Shown here piece by piece: positions 9,708 through 21,755 of a stretch of DNA of 64,000 nt (its first letter is position 1; each line of letters starts with the position of its first letter). Origin of the DNA: Actinernus sp. WN-2022 (Eukaryota; Cnidaria; Anthozoa; Actiniaria; Actinernidae); contig JAOWCC010000019.1 of assembly GCA_030867875.1 (NCBI GenBank), positions 32,779,976 to 32,843,975 of the forward strand, given 5' to 3'. The translations under genes were made by a program, and so were the position numbers. The notes under the pieces are model-generated. The model had not been told where the DNA came from, ran no database searches, and was given only the letters and a program-made list of their open reading frames with translations.

Positions 9708-11256
9708 CAAGGACCCGCACTATATAGGGCCTCGAGCAGGTTGGGTACACCTTCACTTGTCACTCAGCCTTTGTCAAGTGAACATATCTGTTCAAAGCTC
9801 TGCGACATGTGCTGTTCCGAGTATCTCTGACATTTGGTATCGCGCGAAATTCAAATCGAAAACTTGAATGTCTAAAAATGCACTAAAGAGTTTGTAAACG
9901 GTTCTAAAACGCTATTGACAGACATAACTGAACAACTAGCTTGCTACTGTTTACGTTTTCTTACTAATGAGCTAAATCTATTGTTATGGCTAATGAGCTA
10001 AATCTATTGTTATGCTAATAAGATAAATCTATTGTAAGCTAAATCTAATTTTTCAAAATATTAAAAGTAAGAGTTTCATACCGAGAACCTCGGTGATTTA
10101 TATCACATTTATATCACATTTGGTGAGGTTTTCTCAAATAGAAGGAGGTTTAAAACTGAGTTATAAACCTCCCTGCAACAGTTATAAACCTCAGATTTGT
10201 TATTTAATTAGTCTATTGTTGAACGGGTTTATACCAGAGTTCCACCCCTATGAAGAACAAAGAAAACCGTGTCAAGTGTGATATAACTACAATTTGCACC
10301 GCGGTTCCAAATGTCGTTTATAAAGCAAATCGTATGTTCGGAACCTTATCAATCGTGCGTGTTTCATAGCTATTGTTTTTTGGCTGTTCCAATTGGTTGG
10401 AAGAGAATTTGTTCATAAAAATGGAATGAAAGTAAGCCTTTTTACTACTTTTATTTCAGAATAATCACAATTGTCACCCAGTGTTTTCGTAGTCTAAAAC
10501 ACAGACAAATCCCATGTGAGGGAGGCTCAATACCGCAGAACAATGGATTTTATCGTACTTTTTACACGGATCATTACTTAATAATTCATCTTCCATTGTG
10601 TTCATACAAAGCTGACCCAATCATTTTAACAAACCCTAACCGTACATTCCTGAAGTGACAGGGTATTCTGCAGTTAATCAAGGACAGCACTATATAAGGG
10701 AATACTCTTCTCCCGTTCTCTCTTTGGGATTCAAAATTTGAAATTCAAATTCAGAACTGTAAACAAAGTAAGCAGTGTTTCAGATTTCTCCTGTTGTAAT
10801 ACTAAATAGAGGTAATCGGCTAACGCTGTTGCCACCCAATTCAGATCATGTGATGTAAACAGATGCTACTCTGGGGAATTATTCCTTTTTCATTCTAATC
10901 ATAATGCAATCATGCCTATCTGAATAAAATTAATTTTCAAAGAGTCACTTCCCATAGTAATGTGGCAACTATGGCAACAGCGTTAGCCGATTACCTTTAT
11001 CGCTGACGCTGAAAATTAAAATAAGCCATAAAAAGTAAATAGCAGGAAGCTAGTTGCTCAGTCATCTGTCAATAGTGTTTTAGAAGTGTTATTTTATACA
11101 TTAAACATTTGAATTTCGCGCGATAACAAAAGTCAGAGATCACTCAAGCGAAGCATCCATGTTGTATGCAGAGCTTTGAATAGAGATGTTCACTTGACAA
11201 CTGAAGGTGCGAGAGTGCCTCGCAGAGGCCCTTTTATAGTGCGGGTCCTTGGTTCA
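9708..11256. mobile_element. Large foldback element, CCCGCACTATA termini, with nested repeats
   Basis: Left GGACCCGCACTATATAGGGCC is mirrored at the right by GGCCCTTTTATAGTGCGGGTCC. Inner arms share TCGCGCGAAATTCAAAT, and GTTCAAAGCTCTG versus CAGAGCTTTGAA. The middle holds a second foldback (10808-10998). A related element with different ends is at 25.75-26.16 kb. Confidence 0.65.
10808..10998. mobile_element. Foldback MITE, GGTAATCGGCTAACGCTGTT termini
   Basis: Left GGTAATCGGCTAACGCTGTT and right AACAGCGTTAGCCGATTACC are exact inverted repeats about 190 bp apart. A second copy, broken by two insertions, spans about 35313-36267. Confidence 0.8.
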
Positions 11257-11392
11257 GCCCTTATCCTATCTCCGCAACAAACAACGACACGAGAAAAACA
11301 TGGAAAAATCTTGATGTGAAAAGCAATTAAAGCAAATTAAAAATCTCTAATGTCACCGCGCCTTATAAGCTACAAGTTCAAACTTCTCATAC

Positions 11393-11515
11393 CTTGGCAT
11401 GACCTTCCGCTTTGCGCGAGAGCAAAGCCTTGATTGCAACCACAATAATAGCTACCCAAGGTGTTCACACAGCGAGCTCGTCCGCACCGTCTACCCGACT
11501 GACACTCGTTCATAT
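11393..11515 (-). CDS. FBN: Fibrillin exon 23: cbEGF domain
   Basis: 123 nt, phase 1-1. DMNEC start, six cysteines (C1 EC, C2 RRC, C3 ARC, C4 YYC, C5 GC, C6 SC). CVNTLGSYYCGC fits the Asn-hydroxylation consensus CxNx4(F/Y)xC. It aligns by position with human fibrillin-1's second-last EGF (NTLGSYKC). Acceptor gtcag, donor G|GTATGA. Confidence 0.93.
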
Positions 11516-11621
11516 CTGACAAGAAGATAACAAAGTTATCAATAGTTGGCTTAATTTGGTGAAGATGCTGGCTTCAGCCAAATGACACTCCCAGAGTCGG
11601 GCCCACGACCTCCTGCACGTT

Positions 11622-12376
11622 AAACCCCAGTCAAACGGTCTCAACATTGGTACAACATTGGTTCAACATCGGCACAACACTGGCTCAACATCGGTATAAC
11701 ATCGGCACAACACTGGCTCATCATCAATAATACATTGGTACAGCATTGGTTCAACATCGGCACAACACTGGCTCGTCATCGATAATACATTGGTACAACA
11801 TTGGTTCAACATCGGTACAACACTGGCTCATCATCGATAATACATTGGTACAACATTGGTTCAACATTGGTTCAACATCGGTACAACACTGGCTCAACAT
11901 TGGTACAACATTGGTTCAACATTGGTTCAACATCGGTAATACATTGGTGCAACATTGCCGGGTTCATCATGGGCACAGCACTGGTACAACATTGCTTCAA
12001 CATTGGTTCACCATCGGTAATACATTGCTTCAACATTGGTTCAACATAGGTAATGCATGGTTCAACATCGGTAATACATTGGTTCAACATTGGTTCAACA
12101 TGGGTTCATCATCGGTACAATATTGGTAGAACATTGGTTCAACATCGGTACTACATTGGTTCATTATCAGTACAACATTGGTTCAAAATCAGTACAACAT
12201 TGGTTCAAAATCAGTACAACATTGGTTCAAAATCAGTACAACATTGGTTCAAAATCGGTACAACATTGGTTCAACATCGGTACGTTGAACGATATTTAAT
12301 GCATCATTGTTGAAGGGAGTTGTTCGACTTCGTTTAAATTAAAGGCCGATGTTGAAACCGTTTGACCGCCAGCTAA
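11622..12376. mobile_element. TIR-bounded minisatellite element, CAACATTGGT units
   Basis: Ends GTCAAACGGTCTCAACAT (left) and ATGTTGAAACCGTTTGAC (right) are inverted. Between them lie ~650 bp of 11-bp-like repeats TTCAACATTGG / TACAACATCGG, with a variant TCATCATCGATAATACATTGG. The overlapping ORFs in this tract are by-products of the repeat. Confidence 0.75.
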
Positions 12377-12379
12377 AAG

Positions 12380-13100
12380 GGGCACTATCAACCCCCAAAT
12401 GATTCACTTTCGCATGATGAAAGACAAATTCACAGATTAGCAGAGTATACTTTACGGATATATTGGAGAAAATTGGAGACAATTTTGATAACGGTGGCAA
12501 AAATTCGAGTGGATGAAAAATACGGCTTTTAAGAGAAATTTAGAGCAACTTCAAATCGGTTCACTGCATGTAACCGAAATAAAGTTTCTAGAATAATCTT
12601 TTATAAGATTCCCACTTTAAAAAACATATCAGGACTATAGATATTCCCATGGTATATCTCTTCTATCTCAGGTGTTATTTTTGTATCAGATTCTTTTATG
12701 AGATTCATGTCACTGACAAGGACCGAAAGGTTGAAAGGCCTAGTATGATTAAACAACGTAGTTGTATGGCGTGTTTCTTGGTCTTAACGTATAGACCATT
12801 TTAATAAGTGGTTGCAATTCAATTATAGTGACGTCAATCGAGGAAAAGCAACATCGCGAATGTTTAACTCATGATTTCTTGAATAAAAGATGGCAATATA
12901 ATTCAGACTTTGCAAGATACGACAGAGGCGCTGGAAGGTACATTTTAAAACAGGCATTCATGACGTCATTGATTATACTTACAGTCAGACTTATTAAAAG
13001 GGTGTATATTGTTATTTTTGTAGTTTTGTTTTAATGAAACTTCAAGGTTCATTTCGATTGATAGTGCCCCATTGACGCTAGTGTTCAGTCACCGGTAGGC
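12380..13100. other. Intron, nothing recognised
   Basis: AT-rich sequence with no exon signature, tandem repeat or clear terminal inverted repeat that I could see. Confidence 0.4.
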
Positions 13101-13147
13101 GCAAGCGTTACCTCCCGATAGCAAGCCAGTGCGCATGCGCTACTTAC

Positions 13148-13270
13148 CAATACACTGGTTCCAGTAATAGGCCATGGTAAAACCTGGCCGACAGCCACAC
13201 CTGAATCCACCAATCAGGTTAATACAACCACTTTGACATTTCTGGACTCGATCCTTGCACTCGTTCTTGT
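13148..13270 (-). CDS. FBN: Fibrillin exon 22: cbEGF domain ending WNQC
   Basis: 123 nt, phase 1-1. DKNEC start; cysteines KC, GC, RC, GC, QC follow. CINLIGGFRCGC parallels human fibrillin-1 CQNIIGGYRCSC, and the ending YYWNQC parallels HYQWNQC in the third-last EGF of that protein. This is one of the best positional markers of orthology here. Donor G|GTAAGT. Confidence 0.95.
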
Positions 13271-13799
13271 CTAAAGAAAAAAAACACAAGTTTCTTGGAA
13301 GAGAGAAATAGACACGGATTGTCAAAGGAATACCGGTTTTTTTTTCTTTTGAGGGGGAGGGGCTACCATACATACGTACATTCTTCTATTAGCACCTTAT
13401 GCATTGGTCTTGATATCCAAGAAAGCTAATAATTATCTCAGTATAAAAATAGATTATATACATAGACTAATTAAATTGGAAAAGTAGAGAATTGTAATAT
13501 TGAGGACTATATAGGAAAATCACATACCTGACGAGGTAATTCCACGTTAAATTGCACGAGAAAACCGATATCGCCCTCGTCGCTTCTTTCCTTGAATCGC
13601 ATAGTCCGATGAATTACTTGAAGATTTAGTACTTTGTTGATATTTTGCTAAGTTATAAATAGCGTGCGTAGTCTAGAGTGGTAATTCCACTCTGAATCAC
13701 CACTCCGTCTCAGCCAATCAGCGTCTGATTTCGCAAATGCACCGTGCGATTCAGCTTTGGCTACGCGATTCTACCTGGAATAGGTTTCGCTTATTCGTT

Positions 13800-14470
13800 A
13801 CGTAATTTAAAGCATTTATGAAAGTGCTTTGCTACTTCATTGTGTGTTTCTGGAGGTGGATTCATTAACATGTTAAGAATAATATGATCGTTATAATATG
13901 TTGTATTGTTGTATTTTAGTTCACTGTTTACAACATCAATTTCAAGACAGTGGTTACTTATTCTAAGACGGGTAAAGGCAATTCTATGAACAATGTTGTG
14001 AACGTTTAAGGGATATGATTCAAGCTTGTAATTAGACAGTTTTAAACTTGCGATAAGTGCGTAGCTTATGATTTTGTTCTTTATCTTTCTTGACGTGGCT
14101 GTGGATTGCGCTCAACCAAGACTGGTATTCAATATCTTCTAATCTCTGTTTGATCATTTCTAAATACTGTTTCTGTTCATAGGGTTGATCGGACTGAATC
14201 GCCCACAGGTTTCCAAGTCCTATTTCAAAAATATTTGTCTTAGTTTTCTGGTACCATGTTATTCGAGTTGACACAATCTAGATATGTGTGTCGCGTGTGG
14301 ACCTTTATTGGAAATCTACCAAATTCGGCTCTACAGGCGATGTTGGTAGCGGTTTTATTCACTACTAATAGCAGCTTCCATAATTTATTGTGTACGATTT
14401 CTATTGGGCCTTGTTCTATTGATTTGGCTGGCTCAATTAGTATAGAGATGAAACCTGTTACTATTATCAT
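13800..14470 (-). pseudogene. LINE ORF2 C-terminal remnant
   Basis: Minus-strand frames resemble the region after the reverse transcriptase of LINEs: KLLLVVNKTATNIACRAEFGRFPIKV, read in pieces of the pattern ...NIACRAELGRFPL..., then a frame ending RKFKTV, then after a frameshift NIVHRIAFTRLRISNHCLEI. At least two frame breaks, so it is dead. It sits in a fibrillin intron in the same orientation as the gene. Confidence 0.6.
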
Positions 14471-14589
14471 TTAATTAATTGAATCATAGTTATTTGGTTT
14501 ACAGTCAATGTACTACATTTGTATACGACTCCAAATAAGAAATGTCTGTCTGCTCGTTGGAAATTTTAAAAGAAACCTCTAAAAGGTAG

Positions 14590-14915
14590 CAGAATCTCGT
14601 TGTTATGTGAGCGTAGCTCAAGTAAGAGATACCAATCCCCAAACACAAAATTAACTGACATTTGATCCAAGTGCAATTGACTAATCCGTGATTTTTTAAG
14701 CACCTTGATCAAATATGGACAATTTTAACTTCAACTGTAGTTTTATTGGAATAGTTTTAATGCACTTAGCTGATGTCATTTTAAAATAACTTAATTAGCT
14801 TTTCTTTTCTTTCCAGTTATAATTATATTGTAAGGTTAAAACACGGCTTCAGTTTAATGACTGTTAGAATATCTTCGTGTATAAATAAAGTACTGATTGA
14901 TTGACTGATTAGCAC
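14590..14915 (+). mobile_element. LINE 3'-end remnant with CACGG...CGTG tail
   Basis: AACACGGCTTCAG ... CTTCGTGTATAAATAAAG followed by GATTGATTGACTGATT. The same tail plan (CACGG, short spacer, CTCCGTGTATAAATAAAG, then a microsatellite) is seen at 24.2 and 47.6 kb. Only the terminal ~80 bp is clear; the left limit is a guess. Confidence 0.45.
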
Positions 14916-15317
14916 ACAGTGTGCAGTGGCGGTAATTAGGACATTTTTTTCTCAGAATTAGACGAGTAATAATTAGTAATAAAAAGTAGAATTAGACGAG
15001 ACAGTAATTCCATTTTATCACTGACTAAATCAATGCATTGGAGAATAAAATAGTATCGTAGATTTTCGCTGTAGATCGTGTGTTACGAAATATTTCTGTT
15101 TTGTTCAGTATACATTTTGATCAGCGGCCATATATTTTACTATTCTTATACTCAACAAAATGTATCAATTGTGATTGGCTGAGAGGAAATTTGCACTCAA
15201 CATTAGGATTTGACTATCGCTAAAACGAATACAAAAGCTCCAGAATGAAATCAAATTAGGTAAAGTTGTTCACAGCCATGTTTTAGAACTGATAAGATAT
15301 TTTCCGAAAAATTCCAA

Positions 15318-15822
15318 TTAAAGTGCTACTATGACAAAAAAAAAATATTTTCGCTGTTTCTTATCATAACATTAATGCAACATAAATATAGACCTCTAAA
15401 CACGTAAAATGTACGTACGCCATTACTCGGACTAGAATGGAGTACAATGTAGATGACGTCATAGAGTAGCAAAACATGGCTACTCTAGTCTTGTATGCAT
15501 AAGGAAAGGGTAGTTCTTTACATAGAAACGTCTAGCCGGAGCTTGTACACATGGTTCCAGGTTTGAACCTTATAAAATACCTTCTAGGCACTGTATCGTG
15601 AAGCTGTTGAGTAGATGACGTCACGATAAGACCGCTAAACAAAGGATCGCTCGTTTCTAGTCTGAGTAATGGCGGCCAGTCTGAGCTCGAACTTATGACT
15701 AAAATAATCTGACTTTTCGTTCGAATTTCGACTTAAGATTTTCCATGATTGTTATTTAGTAGTTTATCTATCATAATCTGTAAAAAAAAGATTTTTTAAT
15801 TTTCGTCATAGTAGCACTTTAA
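15318..15822. mobile_element. MITE with TTAA ends, TTAAAGTGCTACTATGAC
   Basis: TTAAAGTGCTACTATGACA at the left and TCATAGTAGCACTTTAA at the right are inverted. Inner arms AAAAAATATTTT / AAAAGATTTTTT and ATTACTCGGACTAGAA versus TCTAGTCTGAGTAAT also pair. TTAA at both edges suggests TTAA-specific insertion (piggyBac- or Kolobok-like). Confidence 0.75.
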
Positions 15823-15829
15823 GTGTTCC

Positions 15830-16410
15830 CGAAAATTTTCGAAATGGCAAAAACACGTGTACCACTGTAAATTCATTTTACAGTACTAAACATTAACATT
15901 TCAGATGTTGTAGCATTACTTATATTTCCGAAGATTGTCCGAAGATTCAAGTATATTTGTTGAATACTCGGCGTTGCTTCGATAGTCTTAAAACAATTCA
16001 TTTCAAGTATATTTATTCCAAATTGCGAACTCGAATCCGTAGATAGATAACCTTTATTTTAACACGGTGACTGTTAAAGCTTACAGCTTGTGGAGTTGTG
16101 TATCAAAATATATATAGATTATAAGATTGTAATAATATAATAAATAAATAACTCCAATCTCAAAAATTCTATACAGTAATTAAAAAGTGGAGAATGATAT
16201 AAAAGTTAAAAATATGATGAATTATATATATAAATATTCCTCTAGTCTAAAATAAGCAGTCTGCGCTGAATTAATGACGAAATTAAAATATCTAAAAATG
16301 TCCATTTAAACTACTTTGTTTGTTAATGCCTTGGTGCTAACTGAAATGTTTTAGTTTTTAGCGACAATTGTGTTCCACAGTGTTGAACCTCTATAGGCAA
16401 TAGATTGTTT
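15830..16410. other. Intron, nothing recognised
   Basis: AT-rich; no exon, clear repeat or coding remnant seen. Confidence 0.4.
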
Positions 16411-16413
16411 TAT

Positions 16414-16695
16414 CATAGTTAATAGATTGGAATGGTTATGGAACCCGGCAAACTTCAAAGGAGTTAACAAAGTCGCTGCGATTTATGTTGGAAGGGGGTA
16501 AGAAAAAGATTGTGCACGGTCATTGTTCATTAGCGTCCCCTAAATGACTGAACCCTCACGTTTCTATTGGCTGATTGATTAACATATTCCAATATCTATT
16601 GTGTTTTGTGCACGGTCACGGTTGAACAAAGCGAACAAAGACCAATAACAACGAAGGTCGCTGGGTTTCATAACCATTTCACTCTATTAACTATG
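16414..16695. mobile_element. MITE, CATAGTTAATAGATTGGAATG termini, copy 2
   Basis: Same family as 8947-9229: left CATAGTTAATAGATTGGAATG, right CATTTCACTCTATTAACTATG, with shared interior (GGCAAACTTCAAA, GTGCACGGTCA). Confidence 0.8.
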
Positions 16696-17323
16696 GTTTC
16701 ATACAACGTGTATTGAAACGTGGCGTGATAAGTTGGTCGGTAGCACGGAAAGAGTATTTTGATTGTCGCTTTTCAATTATGCCTGACATAACTAAATGAA
16801 CAAGTGGCTTTATCAATCCGTGCGATTATATGGAAGTCTTCTCTTTAATACACGAGGCTCGCGTGCTTTAAGAGAGGTACAGCGGTATGGGTACGCACTA
16901 ATATAGCTGGCGCGTACTTTACTCGATCGCTTTCTTAATGAAGCCAGAGTACAGGCGTGAATTACATTATGGCCAGGTCACACCGCGGCAAAACGTCACG
17001 CGCATGCGTATGTGCTATTTCTTGTCGGCGCGCGGCCGCCCCCAGTTTCCCGCGAAAACTATAATGGTCAAAAAATAAGAAAACTACTTAAAAGATAAGC
17101 CTAAGACTTTAACAAGTTGAAGTTTTCTTAATTTGTACTTCACTGTGAGTTCACCAAGTTATAAAATTATTTACTAAAAAAGTTTAAGCCCTCGGTAATT
17201 TGTATTTGATAGCAGAGTCTTCGTTCTTTCGGCCAGCTGAGCATACCGTTTTGCCGCGGTGTGTGGCCAGGTAGACATTGACTGACGCATGTGTAATGAT
17301 ATGACGTCAATTATTGTTCTTAC

Positions 17324-17449
17324 CGCGGCAGGTCTTGGTCTGTGGGTTATACGTGAAGCCACGATTACAACTGCAGCGGTAGCTACCAGGAGTGTTGACG
17401 CAAGTGCCCTCTCCACAAAGGTTCGCAGTCATCATACACTCGTCCTTAT
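17324..17449 (-). CDS. FBN: Fibrillin exon 21: cbEGF domain
   Basis: 126 nt, phase 1-1. DKDEC start; cysteines at LC, TC, RC, SC, TC complete the six. [12 protein letters not shown] fits the Asn-hydroxylation consensus. Acceptor ttctttctag, donor G|GTAAGA. Confidence 0.93.
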
Positions 17450-17611
17450 CTAGAAAGAATAACAAACCGAGTGAGTATCAGCCGCTGTAATGAACAGGGA
17501 CGCTCCAAGAATATCACCACAGGCCCCTCTCGGCTGTTAGGAGTTCTAGTTCATGGTTCATCTAGTTCTAGTTCATGTCTCAAGAGATATGGCCAACGAT
17601 TTTTCCCCACA

Positions 17612-17672
17612 CACATGGCCTCACTGGTTAGCTCAGTCGGTAGAGCACGGTCTAGAGTGCGGGAGGTCCTGG
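17612..17672 (+). mobile_element. tRNA-derived SINE head, truncated
   Basis: GCCTCACTGGTTAGCTCAGTCGGTAGAGCACGG is an A-box-bearing tRNA-like head, read here in two parts (GGTTAGCTCAG and GGTAGAGCACGG). The B-box is cut after CTGGGTTTC and merges into a GTTTCA-type repeat that ends a minus-strand LINE. A fuller copy of the head is at 46.03-46.1 kb on the minus strand. Confidence 0.6.
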
Positions 17673-17679
17673 GTTTCAG

Positions 17680-18435
17680 TTTCATTTAGTTTCAGTTTCA
17701 TTTATTTGCCACAAATATAAATAGTACGTAATCTTACAAAGATTAAAATAAGTGGCGGGGTAGCCCAAGAGAAACCATAAAGGCTTGTGAGGTTCTGGGC
17801 CACCTCGTTACAATTAATATTGGTTAATAAATTGATTGAGGCGGCAAGAGCAACACGCTAACAAAACTAAACAAATACATTAAAATGCAAACATGAAAGA
17901 CAATACAATTTTATATTTAATTAATTGCGGGAGAAAAGATAGTTCTTAAGATTGAATTGGAAAGAAGAAAAGGACATTGCGTTACGTATATTTGAACTCA
18001 AAGTATTGTAAAATTTAGGACCTTGGAAACTAACAGAGAATTGTCTTATATTTGTTCTACACAAAGGAACATGAAATAAATGAGAACTTCGGGTATTGTA
18101 ACTGTGAATTTGATCATTCCTCAACAATAAGTTGTCGAAACCTCGAGGAAGTAAATCGTTTTGATACGAATACATAAATTTTCCCAAATTGAGTAAATAA
18201 ATATCTTCAAATCTCAAAATCCTTTGTTGTTTGAATATTGGGTCAGTATGGGCGTCAAAGGCTACCTTATCTATAATTCTAATTGCACGTTTTTGGAGCA
18301 GGGATGTACAAGTCTCCTTCCTCTTCTCATCTGTACGAGGGGGACGTGAAATAACCTGTTGTGCTATTTCGTGAAAGAGTAGGGGATTATCTCCCGGCAC
18401 AACACCCTGGTATTCTGAGGTACTAACAATCACTC
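17680..18435 (-). pseudogene. LINE reverse-transcriptase C-terminal remnant with GTTTCA tail
   Basis: The frame 17921-18433 contains LLQKRAIRIIDKVAFDAHTDPI, read in parts as LQKRAIRII and IHSYNTRS, then GPKFYNTLSSNIR, which is the usual end of CR1/L2-type LINE ORF2. The 5' part of that frame is other repeat sequence also present at 45.9 kb. The 3' end is a (GAAACT)-type microsatellite at 17.68-17.71 kb. Truncated at its 5' side. Confidence 0.65.
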
Positions 18436-18524
18436 ATGATTGTAAACTGTACGGCAGCACTTTGCGCCACAATAGCAGTCCGTACCAAAATACGGACTGC
18501 TATTGTAAAGCGCATGTGATATCT

Positions 18525-19062
18525 TCAGCAAATCTGCTCCACCTAATATCTCAGACTTATTTACCTATTCAAACGAAATACACTCGTACAATACTAGATC
18601 CGCTGCCACTGGCAACTTCTACATAAAACACTCTAGATTGAACCTACTAAGCCAGTCGTTTGCGAGATTTGGGGCAAAGATATGGAATGGTATCCCCCGT
18701 GATTTTCGTAATCTTTTAAGAAAAACAATTCACGGTATACTTATGAAATTTTTAAAGGATGATGATATCTATGTTGACATTCCCACTCTTATCTAAAAAA
18801 TCGCCCATCAAAAGTTACCATAATATAGTACTCAATAAATCCACTATCTGCACTTAGTGACTGTTTTCTTTTTCTTAAATTAATATATAGTTTTGTACAA
18901 TCACCTATTCTCTCAGCAATCTAGTCAAATACTGTATTTAGTCGAATGTTTAATCACTATATACTCGCCTCAATTAGCCATTGCTACTTGCGGGTTAGTG
19001 CTATCTTAAAATCATATTAGGAGTGAAAATAAAATTGAAGTTGAATTGAAGTTGAAGTTTGA
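18525..19062 (+). pseudogene. Second LINE ORF2 C-terminal remnant with TTGAAG tail
   Basis: Plus frame reads IHSYNTRSAATGNFYIKHSR, then SFARFGAKIWNGIPRDFRNL, ending in a TAA near 18795. This is the terminal part of a LINE RT protein, from a different family than its minus-strand neighbour. A (GAAGTT)-type repeat at 19.03-19.06 kb is probably the 3' tail. Confidence 0.65.
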
Positions 19063-19350
19063 ATATACTTATATAGAATTTGCGCTTTGAATGAATATAA
19101 ATGAATACCATTACCTTTTTTGTACCCTTACAATTTGAGTCTGTAATAAGATAATAATGTGCTATCAACGGCTTAGATAAGCGTTTCTTTCGTACTCTTT
19201 ACTTTTTCGAATAAGAACTCAATTTACCCCTCCCTCCACGAATAAACTGTTACAATATGCACCTTAGATCCCCTCACACACCACCTACACAAAGAAACGC
19301 TTTTGCCGTATATTTCCTTATTTGGAGAAAAGAGGAATAGCTACACGTAC

Positions 19351-19467
19351 CGACACAAGTTACTCCGTTCTTGATGTATCCTACAGGACATTCACATTTG
19401 AAGCTGCCGACTGTATTGACACATCGATACTGGCAGTTATGGGTATCCGTTGTGCACTCGTTCACGT
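19351..19467 (-). CDS. FBN: Fibrillin exon 20: cbEGF domain
   Basis: 117 nt, phase 1-1. DVNEC start; NC, RC, KC, EC, TC complete six cysteines. CVNTVGSFKCEC fits the hydroxylation consensus and the C5-C6 loop is short (PVGYIKNGVTC). Acceptor ttttgcag, donor G|GTACGT. Confidence 0.93.
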
Positions 19468-19584
19468 CTGCAAAATATGGAGTAGAAATAAGAAAAATCA
19501 ACGCATAACAACTCTGGTATCCAGCAATGTCAGGGTCCCAAATAAACTTATTATGTACGCGCCAACTGGCGACTAGCCAAAAAC

Positions 19585-20470
19585 TTTTTAGTCGCCAAAA
19601 GACCAATTGTGGGAGTGTCAAAGAACATTTGCTGGCATGTTTATTGGCTAAATTGACTTAGAACATTGAGTGACTTTGGGACATTGTGAAGACTTTAGGT
19701 AAGTCACCAGCTGGCGACTAACTCTGAAATTTTGGTTGCTCAAAATTTAGTCGCATTGGCGCCAAATAGGGCGCAATTTCGGACCCTGATTGTCTGTTAT
19801 ACCGTTTACACGAGAGAACTCAAGCATGTTAAAGGGGCTGTGTCACGGTACTATTCTTTACATTCGCGTTCCGGCCCGGAAACAGCTAGTTCCAGCGACT
19901 TTGATATGAACTAAGGAACCTCTCGGCCATGTGGGATGCTTAAAATCAAAGTAAATATGCAAAAATGACTAACAAACAGTGTATATAAACAGTCTCCAGG
20001 GAAAATATTGAAAATCCTTTCAATCAAGTTTAACTGTTTGTATCCAATTAACATGCAGCCACCAACCGAGCGAGGAGTACTCGATACATGCGCAGTACCA
20101 TGACATAGCCCCTTTAATACCTGGGTCAGGGGCTAATGTTCAGGAAAACAGTGTTTTAATAATATCCCTTTATTTACGCTTCTTCCAGTGTAAACTAAAT
20201 TACAAGGGTGTCAGCACTTAAGTATACATACAATAGACATAATATATAAATATAAATAATAATAATAATAGAACAATGACATTATAAACATGGTAATCGA
20301 AATGATCGAATAAAGCAATTACTGAAATTTGATAGTCACGAAGTCATTAAGGCGTTTTGTTTTTCCTGACACAGCATTGGTTCTGGTGGTGCCACAGCGT
20401 TAAGAATAGCTGTGATGGTAACGGCCGCTTGGGGGATGAGGTGCCGGAAGACATCAATTAATCTCATATT
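19585..20470. other. Intron with unassigned repeats
   Basis: CTGGCGACTA / TTAGTCGCC motifs recur at 19.57-19.76 kb and suggest an old repeat; an AT-rich (TAA)n patch is near 20.25 kb. No coding signal. Confidence 0.35.
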
Positions 20471-20475
20471 TGATG

Positions 20476-20650
20476 TAAACTTTTAGCCTGCTTACAGGCT
20501 CTCAGGTTTTTACGGAAATATTAGTTTTCGGGTTGGTTGGAAATGTTGGGTTACCTGTGGGCCGAGCGAGGCCCGGACCCGAGCCCACAGGTAACCCAAG
20601 CCCGACCCGAAAACTAACAAACCCAAGAGCCTGTAAGCAGGCTAGTAAAC
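20476..20650. repeat. Inverted repeat, GCCTGCTTACAGGCTCT arms
   Basis: Left AGCCTGCTTACAGGCTCT mirrors right AGAGCCTGTAAGCAGGCT. Inner arms TAGTTTTCGGGTTGG and GGGTTACCTGTGGGC also pair with their complements. About 170 bp, hairpin-forming. Confidence 0.7.
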
Positions 20651-20654
20651 TTTC

Positions 20655-21750
20655 GGCACGCGAGTTCCAACCGCACCGAAAGATGATAGGTCAGGGAAAA
20701 TTACACAGAGAGCTTTCTCAGTTCTGCATAGACTCGATTAAGTTACTGAGGTATTCAAGTAGAGCAAACCAGACAGGTGAAACATATCCAAGGATTGATC
20801 TTACTACGCTACAATATACAAGGATTAGATCTTCTTTGCTGAGTCAGTGGTTTTTTCAGATCAGGTTTTGATCATTTCTCGTTCGTTAAACACACCCTGC
20901 AAACCAAACGTGCCAAGTATGTTGGTATCATTGTCCTTGAAATATCTGAATATTTGGTTACCATGGAAACCGATTTTAAGGGCGCTCCTTAATTTTCGAA
21001 CCTCTGAGGGTTTAAGTGAAAATGGGGTAATTACGCGGCGACGTTTGGCGAATTGGGTTAGAACGATTTCTATCCTGCAGTATTTCTATACATTCTTGAA
21101 GTTGTCCACAACAACATCTGTTTCTGCCCGGAATGATTGTCCACCTAAAGGACGGACCATTAGAAAAGTGATGGGGGGGTGGGGAGTTTCGAAGATGAAA
21201 TCTTTTTTTTTGGCCACTTTAAGTGGATTTTTTTTTTTTTTTTTCATTTGATCGCTGGATTTTTTTTTTTTTTAAGGTGATTTTTTTTGCAGCATATCAA
21301 TTTTGTTTGTGATGAAAAAACAATAATGTAACAATAATAATACGTGTTTTAATATTGGACCTCTTCAGGCATGCTACGGCCCTGCTCTTGCAGTTGATAA
21401 CTGAATTACAGGAACAGTCAATATAAAAAACATATAACATATATAACAAACTGTATCAAAAAGAATAGCATTTTAAATGTTAAAATACCAAGTATCATAG
21501 TAGTTGATAGATAGGATCTCGTCATTGAAGCCTGTTTAATATTCAAGGTTGGTTTAAAGATCTGTATTTTGTTTAGTATTAAAATGTATTGATTGCATGC
21601 CTCAAATAGGCAATATGGCTAATGCAGGTCAATTTGAGCAAAGATATTAAGCATATATTTAATATTTGCATATTACTCTGATAATTATGGAGGATGATGA
21701 TGATGATGATGAATGCTGCTGTACTGTGATAATACAAAAAAATATGACAC
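20655..21750. other. Intron, low complexity, nothing recognised
   Basis: Contains poly-T tracts at 21.2-21.3 kb and a GATGAT patch near 21.7 kb; no exon or mobile-element protein seen. Confidence 0.4.
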
Positions 21751-21755
21751 ACCAA

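Noticed and set aside
11746..12313. Plus- and minus-strand ORFs rich in NIGSTLVQHW words
   Set aside because: Translation of an 11-bp-like satellite in several frames. Not genes.
17471..17689. Plus ORF containing SSSSSCLKRYG
   Set aside because: Runs through a SINE head and simple sequence; no protein feature.
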